NCBI GenBank assembly: GCA_003565555.1
Contig: PXBH01000186.1
Span: 1 to 39,614 of the forward strand
Reading direction: 5' to 3'
Length of the DNA stretch: 39,614 nucleotides
DNA from: Cryomorphaceae bacterium
GTDB lineage: Bacteria > Bacteroidota > Bacteroidia > Flavobacteriales_D > Cryomorphaceae
This document shows, in pieces, positions 32,644 to 39,614 of this stretch. Numbering within the stretch: position 1 is the stretch's first letter; each line of letters opens with the position of its first letter. The notes under the pieces are model-generated. The model saw nothing but the letters and a program-made list of their open reading frames with translations, had not been told where the DNA came from and ran no database searches. Both the position numbers and the translations under genes were made by a program.

Positions 32644-34272
32644 ATGGAACCTCATACCGCCGAGAAAACCTCTTTTGTGCTGACCGAAATACCTTATGCG
32701 GATACGGGACAGTTTTCGCGCATTGTCAGGGATTACCTCCGTCGGGATGAAAAACTGAGGCCTTTTTACGGCCGTTTTCCCGCGCCCGATCAGTTCGGAG
32801 CACAGTCGGAAGAGAAGGGGAGGCACTACCCGCATCGGAAGGCGCTCACTGCGGCCCTGGGTGCGCAGTATGCCGCTGCGGGACTCAAATGCCCCGGCCT
32901 CGATATCTTGCAAGAAGCGAAAGCCTTCACGGTGACCACCGGACATCAGGTATGCCTCTTCACGGGCCCCGTGTATTTCATCTACAAGATTATCACCGCG
33001 GTGAAGACCTGCCGCGTTTTGTCCGAGACGTACCCTTCCGCGCGTTTTGTCCCCGTTTTTTGGATGGCCACCGAAGACCATGATTTTGAGGAAGCCAACC
33101 ACTTCGCGATGCGCTCGGGCCGCTTCGAGTGGGAGAGCGGACAGGGCGGCGCCGTGGGGCGCATGCGTCCGGAGGGTATGGAGGAGCTCGCCCTCAGCCT
33201 GGAGCAAACCTTGGGTACGGGCTACAATGCGGGTGCCCTGGTCAGGCTCTTCCGCCAGGCATATCTCGGCCATGATACCGTTGCCGCCGCCACGCGGTAT
33301 TTGGTGCATTCCCTTTTCGGGAAATACGGGGTGATTTGCGCAGACGGGGATGACCCCGCGCTCAAGGCGCTCGCAGCGCCGGCATTTCGGAGGGAACTCT
33401 TTGAAGGCCTTGCGGAAAAAGCCGTGAACGAAACGGATCCCGCTCTGGCCCGACACTACGGTACTCAGGCCCACGCCCGAGAGATCAACCTCTTCTACCT
33501 GAATGAGGGCTTGCGCGAACGCATCGTGCGCGGGGAGGACGGGCGCTTTCGCGTGCTGAATACCGACCTCGACTTCGCACCGGAAGAGATCGAAAGCCTC
33601 CTCCGCGACCATCCCGAGCGCTTCAGCCCCAATGTGATTTTGCGCCCGCTCTATCAGGAAATCATCTTGCCCAACCTGGCTTACGTGGGCGGGGGAGGGG
33701 AGCTGGCCTACTGGTTTCAGCTCAAAGGCGTATTCGGCGCTTTTGACATTCCCTTTCCCATCTTGATGCTTCGGAATTCTGTGCTCATTGTGGACGCGGA
33801 GACCCGCGACCTCGCCGGGAAACTCGGACTCGATGATGCAGCCGTTTTTGCGGAAGCAGACCTGACCGAAACCCGACTCCTGCGGCGTGAGAGCAGTGCG
33901 GTGCTCAATCTGGATGACGAGCGCGACCGGCTCGATGCCGTTTTTGAAGACATTCGCAAGCACTTGGGAGACATAGATTTCACCTTGGAGCGCTCCGTGG
34001 GGAGTGCCCATGCACGTACCGAACGCGTGGTGAAAAACTTGGAAAAGAAAATGCTCCGTGCCGAGCGCAAGAGGCAGGAGGTTCTGCTCGACCGCTTTGC
34101 GCGTTGGCGTGAACGCCTGTTTCCGGGCGGAGCCCTTCAGGAGCGCACCTTGAATATGGCGGAATTCTACTTGCCCTACGGTCCCGACTTTATAGCCGGG
34201 CTTACCGAAGCCTTAGATCCTTTCAGTTTTCAATTTTCGCTGGTGCACGCAGCGAAAGAAAAGGCCGGATGA
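32644..34272 (+). CDS. bshC: Bacillithiol biosynthesis cysteine-adding enzyme BshC
   Basis: BshC catalyses the last step of bacillithiol synthesis, adding cysteine to glucosaminyl malate. The 542 residues match family length. Recognisable segments are FTVTTGHQVCLFTGPVYFIY (the TxGHQ nucleotide-site signature), FWMATEDHDFEEANHF, SPNVILRPLYQEIILPN and YVGGGGELAYW. The C-terminal part has a coiled-coil (VKNLEKKMLRAERKR) followed by LQERTLNMAEFYLPYGPDFI. ATG 32644 follows directly after a -7 element; an earlier ATG frame from 32596 crosses that promoter. A weak 6-bp hairpin without T tract (34290-34306) follows the gene. Confidence 0.94.
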   Translation: MEPHTAEKTSFVLTEIPYADTGQFSRIVRDYLRRDEKLRPFYGRFPAPDQFGAQSEEKGRHYPHRKALTAALGAQYAAAGLKCPGLDILQEAKAFTVTTGHQVCLFTGPVYFIYKIITAVKTCRVLSETYPSARFVPVFWMATEDHDFEEANHFAMRSGRFEWESGQGGAVGRMRPEGMEELALSLEQTLGTGYNAGALVRLFRQAYLGHDTVAAATRYLVHSLFGKYGVICADGDDPALKALAAPAFRRELFEGLAEKAVNETDPALARHYGTQAHAREINLFYLNEGLRERIVRGEDGRFRVLNTDLDFAPEEIESLLRDHPERFSPNVILRPLYQEIILPNLAYVGGGGELAYWFQLKGVFGAFDIPFPILMLRNSVLIVDAETRDLAGKLGLDDAAVFAEADLTETRLLRRESSAVLNLDDERDRLDAVFEDIRKHLGDIDFTLERSVGSAHARTERVVKNLEKKMLRAERKRQEVLLDRFARWRERLFPGGALQERTLNMAEFYLPYGPDFIAGLTEALDPFSFQFSLVHAAKEKAG

Positions 34273-34361
34273 TGCACGGCTGCGCGTCCGCCGCATGCCC
34301 TGCGGCTACCGTTTCGATTTCCGGACAGATTCACGAACGTCGGAGCGGTCAAGCCTAAAAA

Positions 34362-35507
34362 TCACGCGGAGACCACGCTCATGTGGTTCTTCACGGGGTT
34401 GGCGTACATCTTGAGCAGCCACCTGTAGTCTTCTTCGGCGTCGAGGCCCGCCTCCGTGAGCCGCTGCTTGGCAGCTTCCGTAAACTTTTTGCGTGCTTCG
34501 GCGGTGTATTCCGAGGCATGGGCATCCTCTCCCGTGAGGATGTCATAGGCCATCAGGTTGGTGGGCCAAAGCTTGTAGATTTCGAAAATTTGTCGGTCGA
34601 TGGCTTCGCCGATTTCGCGGAGCTTGTCGTTGGTATTGACGGTATTGCTTTCCGCCGCTTTCTCCGTGTCGATGGTTTTTCCGATGCTGACGTGGATTCG
34701 GCCTTTGAATCCCTTAAGGCCCGTGATGATGCTTCGGAAATCTTCTCCCGGCTGTTTCTCGTATTTCTCATCACGCGATACGGCTTTCAGCTCGGGAATT
34801 TTCAGTACATCGCAGGGGTCCAGTTCGTAGGAGATGGCCACGGGAGTAACGCGAAGGTTCTTGAAACAGGTCGCGAGCGGTGTATCACAGCCTATGCTCA
34901 GCATTTTGAGCAGGCCGGGCTGTGTTTTGTCGAGGCCGTCCTTGGTGCGTCCTTCGCGCTGGGCAATCCACACGCCGGAGTGCCCCCCGGTGATCTGGTG
35001 GCGGATATAGTTCGAGAGGCGGAGCGAATTTTCGTAAAGTTCGCGCGCCCCCGTATTTCGGATCACCACAAAGTTTTTGTTCAACTTGGTGAGATCGGTG
35101 ATCAACTCGCTGGACAGGAGGTTATTTCCAATCGCTGTTTCCGTGGTTTGGTGCCCGTTTTCGAGCAAAAATACGTTGAGCAGTGCCGAGTCGAGGATGA
35201 TGTCCCGGTGGTTGGATATAAAGAGGTAGGTCTCGCCGGGGCGGATGTTTTCCAGTCCGGACACTTCAATCCCCGCAGAGGTCGCGTCCACCAGTTTGCG
35301 AATGGCAGGGTGCGCGATTTCGGCCTGAAATTGATCAACGGTTTTGATCTTGCTTAAGTGCTGCCTGATGTCCTCTTCCGAGCGCTCGGGAAATACAAAT
35401 TGCATCACTTCCGTAAATCCGGGATTTGCGGCGAGTCTGTCGGTAATTCGGGGGACTTCTTCGTCTCGGTACGGGCGGATATCATCGAATGCAGTCTGCA
35501 TTTCCAT
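34362..35507 (-). CDS. Glycerol-phosphate-type acyltransferase (PlsC-like)
   Basis: This 381-residue protein has a lysophospholipid/glycerol-phosphate acyltransferase domain in its middle. Motif I reads FISNHRDIILDSALL, a variant with five residues between His and the downstream Asp rather than four; it also has an Asp three from the start. Then come KNFVVIRNTGAREL (arginine motif II) and GVWIAQREGRTKDG (motif III), then VTPVAISYELDPCD. It should transfer an acyl chain in membrane phospholipid synthesis; the exact acceptor is unclear. ATG 35507 is preferred because a -7-like element lies at 35545-35552 and overlaps a spurious upstream start at 35555. The gene converges on bshC, with 89 bp between the stops. 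Confidence 0.82.
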   Translation of the reverse strand: MEMQTAFDDIRPYRDEEVPRITDRLAANPGFTEVMQFVFPERSEEDIRQHLSKIKTVDQFQAEIAHPAIRKLVDATSAGIEVSGLENIRPGETYLFISNHRDIILDSALLNVFLLENGHQTTETAIGNNLLSSELITDLTKLNKNFVVIRNTGARELYENSLRLSNYIRHQITGGHSGVWIAQREGRTKDGLDKTQPGLLKMLSIGCDTPLATCFKNLRVTPVAISYELDPCDVLKIPELKAVSRDEKYEKQPGEDFRSIITGLKGFKGRIHVSIGKTIDTEKAAESNTVNTNDKLREIGEAIDRQIFEIYKLWPTNLMAYDILTGEDAHASEYTAEARKKFTEAAKQRLTEAGLDAEEDYRWLLKMYANPVKNHMSVVSA

Positions 35508-35544
35508 GGTTGAGGTCCGGTTTTGTTCAAGTAGGTCGATTCGG

Positions 35545-35552
35545 CGAAAGTA
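35545..35552 (-). promoter_or_regulatory. -7-like element (TACTTTCG) of the acyltransferase gene
   Basis: TACTTTCG on the minus strand differs from TAnnTTTG at one position, 37 nt before ATG 35507. The identical 8-mer precedes the ABM-domain gene at 13167. Confidence 0.4.
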
Positions 35553-35555
35553 CAT

Positions 35556-35947
35556 ATTTCCGCCGAAAGCCTTCGGAAAGGCAGGCTGTCAGGGACAGTT
35601 TTACCTTTTCTTAACCGAAAGATATTTTTATCCGGGCTCAGCCACGTGCACGGGGACCGGCACAAGAAGTGCGGCATAAAGCGGGCAATCCGAATTTCTC
35701 CGCGTCCGCTGTTGCGGTGGATTTCCCGCGTCTTCGGGAGTATTCCCTTTCGGGAAATGATTGATTCTGCAGAGTGATTCGGTCAGTCTCGTTCGTGGGC
35801 ATCAAAGGGCATTGTCCCGCATGAGGGGTATAATTACCTCAGTTTTTGCGTGCGGCGCTCGCGTTCGCTGAGCACAGTCTCCTGCGCCTTTGCGGGCGAT
35901 GCTCGGGCCGATTCCCCGGAGCCCGGCGGGGCCGCAGAGGAGGGCGC
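35556..35947. other. Gene-poor intergenic stretch
   Basis: This stretch of 392 bp lies between the acyltransferase promoter and the orphan sorting-domain frame. It contains short inverted repeats such as TTCCC-TTTC-GGGAA near 35741-35756, and a GC-rich segment (about 35845-35940). I see no credible gene, tRNA or strong terminator in it. An open frame at 35802-36011 on the minus strand has no protein-like character. Confidence 0.5.
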
Positions 35948-36355
35948 TTACCATTTGATCACAAGTTTTTTGGCCGTACTTCTGCCCGCGCCTTGCAGCT
36001 CGACGATGCACACCCCGTCGGCCGGGCCGGCATCTGTTTCAATGCGCTTGCTTTCGAAGGGGCTGCTGAGATTTTGCCGCAAGCAGGGCCGGCCTTGTAT
36101 GTCGGTGAGGGTGATTTCGGTGTACTTGTCGATGTCTTCTGTCGGTAGCTTGAGGGTGAAGGAATTTCCCGAAAGGGGGTTGGGGCATATTTCGAAATCG
36201 GAAGGCACTGCCGAGACGGCTTGCGGCGGCGGTGCCGAAGAGGTAAAGGCAGCTTCGCAAATACAGGTCGAACGGTTCCGGGCGGGAAGCAGTGAGCATT
36301 TACCGAAGCAAGTACAACCGCCACTCCCGTTCGGAGTGAAACTGCACACGCTCAT
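35948..36355 (-). pseudogene. Orphan T9SS type A sorting domain, probable gene remnant
   Basis: The frame encodes 135 residues. The last 85 are a clear T9SS type A sorting domain: FEICPNPLSGNSFTLKLP, then ITLTDIQGRPCLRQNLSS, then GVCIVELQGAG and the end KKLVIKW. The first 45 residues are Cys-rich (GGCTCFGKCSLLPARNRSTC) with no signal peptide. The frame cannot be extended far, because an in-frame stop, that of the upstream giant gene, is only 78 bp away. A sorting domain without a signal peptide cannot reach the T9SS, so this is most likely the 3-prime remnant of a deleted cargo gene. A small intact protein with an unrecognised start is a less likely alternative. Confidence 0.6.
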
Positions 36356-36433
36356 TCGGGTAATTGAACCGGCAATCGGGGCTATGGATTTTCGAAGGCT
36401 CGGTCTGAGATGATCGGCCGATTGTGCGGCACC

Positions 36434-39400
36434 TTACCGCAGCAATACCACGTGACCGTTTCGGCGCTCCGTGCCGTAAGGCGTTACCAACATCAGCTGC
36501 CACTGATACACTTCGGGCTCGGCGTAGTGCCTTCCGTTCGGTGTACTTCCGTTCCAGCCTTTATCGGGGTCGTTGGTATGGAAGATTCGCCTGCCCCAAC
36601 GGTTGTGTATTTCGAAGAGATAGAAATCGCCGTCACCGTTGTCAAAGTATTCCACGCCGTGAATGACGGGTTTGAAAACCTCATTGATGTTGTTGCCGTC
36701 GGGACTGAAAGCATTGGGCACATAAATGGCCAAATGATCGCAGGCGAGGAGGCGCGAAAAATTCGCACTGCACCCGAAGCTGTTTTCTACGGTCAGCATC
36801 ACGTTGTAATTTCCCGCACGGCTGAACACGTGGGTAGGATTTCTTTGAAAGGACACGTTATTTGTCCCTGTTTGCGGATCGTCAAAATTCCAAAGACTTG
36901 AGGTGTTCGCCGTGCTGAGGTTGGTAAACTGAATTTCGACGGCCTGCGCACATCCTTCCAAATCACCGTGGGTGAAGTGTGCTTCGGGAATCGGGTACAC
37001 GAAAACCGATCCTTCACCCGAGGCACTGCAACCGAAACGGTCTTCCAACTCCAGGGTCACTTCCCATTTGTCGATCTCGTCAAAGGAAGTATTGGTGAAG
37101 CCGGCGGTAACTGATTGCGCTGCCGTGAATATCAAGGTGTCTTTTCCGGGCAGGAGAAATTCCCAGTAAATTGAAACCAAGTCCTCCTGATCGGGAAAAG
37201 TTGCGGTGGTGCTGTCTCCGCTGCACAGGGCGTCATCCGCCAAAATCACCTCGGGATCGGGGCCGAAAATGTCGATCCATTGAAAGGTAGAATCCGTGCA
37301 TCCCTCAGCCGATACGGCAATCAGCTGCACCCCGTATACGCCCGGATAGCCGAAGCTGTGGCTCGGAAATGAAAGCTCCGATTCAGTCCATTGCACGGAG
37401 TCGCTGCCGAAACTCCACACGAAGTGCTCAGCACCCTCGGTGAGGTTCACGAAGTCTATTTCTTCTTCGGTGCAGGCGTTCTCGGGCATGGCGAAGTCCA
37501 CATCGGGAACGGCAAAAACTTCGAGAAAAGTAAAGTCCGACCACGATCCGCAGCCCTCTACCGTGGTCTCGATGGTGTAAACCCCCGCCGGGGTACTCGG
37601 CGGCACGGCCACGGTCACCGAGTCAAAATCCGCATGGCACACGTTTGCCAGACCGGGAATCAGCGGATCGCTGCTCACCGAGCACGAGGTCGGGTTGCCC
37701 TCCACCTGCAGGGTCGGGATGGTCACCTCATCGCCGGGACAGAGGCCCTCTGCCCAATCGGGCATCTCAAGGTATACCGACGGCGGCACCAGTACAAAGC
37801 TCAGCGAGTCGCTCCCGCTTCCGCAAATGTTGTAGGCCGTGGCCTCCACATACACCGTGTCCGACACCCCGTTGTTCTGAAAAGAAAAGGGCGGCGGATA
37901 CTCCAAATTGTAGAACACGGTGTCGGTGATGTTGCCGTAATCGTAGAGCGAAGTGAAGCTCCACGCCACCGAGTCGATGTACTGCGTGGCAAACTGCCCG
38001 ATTTCAAACTGCAGATCTTGCGGCAGACAAAACACGCCGCCCGGTTCCCCGGAAATGTCGATCCCGATGGAGGGAGGCGCAATGAAATTGACCGTATCGG
38101 TCAGCACGAGTGTGTCACATACATTGGCGACAACTACCTCCACATAAAAAGTGGTGTCGGTGGGCAGGAAAAGCGAACTCAGCGGGACGGGGTTCGGCAC
38201 GGGTTCATCTCCGTCAGTGGCCTCAAGGAGGTAGCTGAAATCGTTTCCCGGGTTGTCGTAAATGCTCCATTCAAATTCGAGCAGGTCTCCGGACAGGTTC
38301 AGCAAGTCGGCCCGCACATCGGCTACGCAAGGGTCGTAGTCCAATGCCAAATCAGCCGACGGAGGCTGCGGCACAAAGAGATTTCCCGAAAGGGTATCCG
38401 TGCAGCCCTGGTAGTAGAGAAACACCTCATAGGTAAACTCCCCGTAGAGGCTGTCGGGGATGGTGATATTGCCGCAATCGGGATAATCTGCCACACCGTG
38501 AAGTGAAAATAGGCAGCCGTCGTAGAGGGCGGCATCCACATCGAGGTCGATCGTTTCGCCCGGGCAGGCAAAGGCAGGCAGGTCGGGGTAATTGCCGGGC
38601 GAAAACACGGGTTCAATCGTGTGGCAGGCTTCCGCGCGGCAAGTGTAGGGCTGCCCCTCCACCACATGGTCGAGTTCAGCCCAAAGGCATATGTCGAGCA
38701 CCTCGGGATTGCCGATGTTCTCGAAGCACACCTCATTTCCCGAAAGGGCACCTCCCCCGCCGTCCGCTTCATAGAGCCAGCCGAAGCTGCTGTAATTCTC
38801 CACCACCTCGGGCGCGAAGGGAAAGCACTCGTTGAGGCAGGGCGTGTCGTCTTCGGGAATCCACGAAACCACGGGCCCGTCGAGAAGCGTGAACGTGTGG
38901 GTGACCGTCTGCAGGCATTCGCCGCCGTAGGTCATGGTATAGGTGCCGAGCGCTGCGCCGACACTGCTCCATTCAAAGGCGTCCGGCGTTCCCGACTCGG
39001 TGATGCAAGGCGGCTGCGGACAATCGGTATTGGTCCATGAGCCGTTGTACCCGCCGTTGTTCAGTGCCTCGAGTTCTACCGTTTCGCCCGCGCAGAAGCC
39101 CACCTCTCCTACAATTTCGGGCACGGTAAGGGGAGTAACTTCAAAGGAGCAGCCGTCCGCAAATGTGCAATTCGGCACATCTCCGTGCACGTAGGTGTAG
39201 TCGAGTGTGTAGTCGCCCGGGGGCAGCGATTCTATGGCGATATCGGGAGTGCCGTACGCTTCACCGTTCAAAAACCACGTCAATGTTCCGTTTTGCGGTG
39301 CCGAGGAGAGCAAGTCCGCGAGCAATATCACCTCGGGCGAATTGTCGCAGTAGCTCGAGTCGATCGGGGTGCAGTCGAAGGTGAAGGGCTGCTCTTGAAT

Positions 39401-39614
39401 GTCGATGTCTACAGTTTGCACATTGGCGCAGGCGTTGGTATCGGTCACCGCCATGGTGTAGGGGCTTTGCAGGCCTTCCGGCAAAAGCGTCCACGCGCAG
39501 TCGCCGTTCGGGACGAGGGTATCGCCGAGCGCGTTGAAGAGGAAGCAGGACTCCGTCGCGGAGGTACCGCTGTATTGCAAGGTCACGCTGATCGTATCTT
39601 CGGCGCAGGCCGTG
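36434..39614 (-). CDS. Giant T9SS type B (gliding-motility-associated C-terminal) protein, 5-prime end outside window
   Basis: At least 1059 residues are visible, and the frame stays open to the right edge, so the true start lies beyond it. The apparent GTG start at 39586 is internal. The N-terminal visible part is a series of beta domains of about 90 residues with paired cysteines (for example FCAGETVELEALNNGGYNGS). At about residues 710-960 there are PKD-like domains (HFVWSFGSDSVQ, SLWNFDDPQTGTNN, HVFSRAGNYNVMLTVEN). The end is the type B sorting domain: YVPNAFSPDGNNINEVFKP, FEIHNRWGRRIFHT and RRNGHVVLLR. Type B proteins are exported by T9SS, often with a PorP/SprF partner encoded nearby; none is seen downstream here. 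Possible roles are adhesion or a surface filament. Confidence 0.9.
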   Translation of the reverse strand, partial: TACAEDTISVTLQYSGTSATESCFLFNALGDTLVPNGDCAWTLLPEGLQSPYTMAVTDTNACANVQTVDIDIQEQPFTFDCTPIDSSYCDNSPEVILLADLLSSAPQNGTLTWFLNGEAYGTPDIAIESLPPGDYTLDYTYVHGDVPNCTFADGCSFEVTPLTVPEIVGEVGFCAGETVELEALNNGGYNGSWTNTDCPQPPCITESGTPDAFEWSSVGAALGTYTMTYGGECLQTVTHTFTLLDGPVVSWIPEDDTPCLNECFPFAPEVVENYSSFGWLYEADGGGGALSGNEVCFENIGNPEVLDICLWAELDHVVEGQPYTCRAEACHTIEPVFSPGNYPDLPAFACPGETIDLDVDAALYDGCLFSLHGVADYPDCGNITIPDSLYGEFTYEVFLYYQGCTDTLSGNLFVPQPPSADLALDYDPCVADVRADLLNLSGDLLEFEWSIYDNPGNDFSYLLEATDGDEPVPNPVPLSSLFLPTDTTFYVEVVVANVCDTLVLTDTVNFIAPPSIGIDISGEPGGVFCLPQDLQFEIGQFATQYIDSVAWSFTSLYDYGNITDTVFYNLEYPPPFSFQNNGVSDTVYVEATAYNICGSGSDSLSFVLVPPSVYLEMPDWAEGLCPGDEVTIPTLQVEGNPTSCSVSSDPLIPGLANVCHADFDSVTVAVPPSTPAGVYTIETTVEGCGSWSDFTFLEVFAVPDVDFAMPENACTEEEIDFVNLTEGAEHFVWSFGSDSVQWTESELSFPSHSFGYPGVYGVQLIAVSAEGCTDSTFQWIDIFGPDPEVILADDALCSGDSTTATFPDQEDLVSIYWEFLLPGKDTLIFTAAQSVTAGFTNTSFDEIDKWEVTLELEDRFGCSASGEGSVFVYPIPEAHFTHGDLEGCAQAVEIQFTNLSTANTSSLWNFDDPQTGTNNVSFQRNPTHVFSRAGNYNVMLTVENSFGCSANFSRLLACDHLAIYVPNAFSPDGNNINEVFKPVIHGVEYFDNGDGDFYLFEIHNRWGRRIFHTNDPDKGWNGSTPNGRHYAEPEVYQWQLMLVTPYGTERRNGHVVLLR

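Noticed and set aside
32527-34011. A 494-codon open frame on the minus strand across bshC
   Set aside because: It is an antisense shadow of bshC with no signal peptide, domain or promoter of its own.

Overview
The window comes from a member of the Bacteroidota, most likely a flavobacterium-like lineage. Three things point there. Several large secreted proteins carry type IX secretion (T9SS) C-terminal sorting domains, of both type A and type B. The gliding-motility genes gldF and gldG sit directly upstream of dnaN. Gene starts are preceded by the phylum-specific -7 promoter element TAnnTTTG (seven exact copies) rather than by Shine-Dalgarno sequences. No tRNA, rRNA, CRISPR array, prophage or insertion sequence was seen.

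Layout. 1-275 is intergenic with a short tandem repeat and a GC hairpin. 276-3799 (minus) holds a porin-like outer-membrane protein and, upstream of it, a response regulator/histidine kinase pair. 3907-8067 (minus) is a three-gene unit: a T9SS-exported protein, a DUF4625-type lipoprotein with a His-rich motif, and a TonB-dependent receptor. Its promoter carries a perfect 17-bp palindrome over the -33 position. 8166-12818 (minus) holds an S1/P1 nuclease, a lipoprotein with a long acidic linker and a beta-barrel, and uvrB. 12885-18305 (plus) holds a tiny membrane protein, an ABM-domain protein, gldF, gldG, a DUF4340 protein and dnaN. 18306-18895 (minus) holds a csaA-like tRNA-binding protein and a small DUF1232-like membrane protein, convergent with dnaN.

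19084-28349 (minus) is an accessory region of two giant repeat-rich T9SS cargo proteins (1534 and 1323 aa), each ending in a strong intrinsic terminator, plus a small secreted protein. 28502-31232 (minus) is a tightly overlapping operon: yidD, a His-rich lipoprotein, hemB of the cysteine-less type, and an ACMSD-family amidohydrolase. Then come a secreted C1 cysteine peptidase (minus), bshC (plus) and an acyltransferase (minus). The window ends with an orphan T9SS sorting domain and the 3-prime part of a giant type B T9SS protein that runs off the right edge.

How the parts fit: the gld/T9SS theme supplies export and motility, and the giant proteins are the cargo displayed on or released from the cell surface. 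The best candidate for a little-described system is the palindrome-controlled operon at 3907-8124. I read it as a metal (possibly zinc) acquisition system that combines a T9SS-exported protein, a lipoprotein and a TonB receptor. A second metal-related cluster is the yidD/His-rich lipoprotein/hemB operon.
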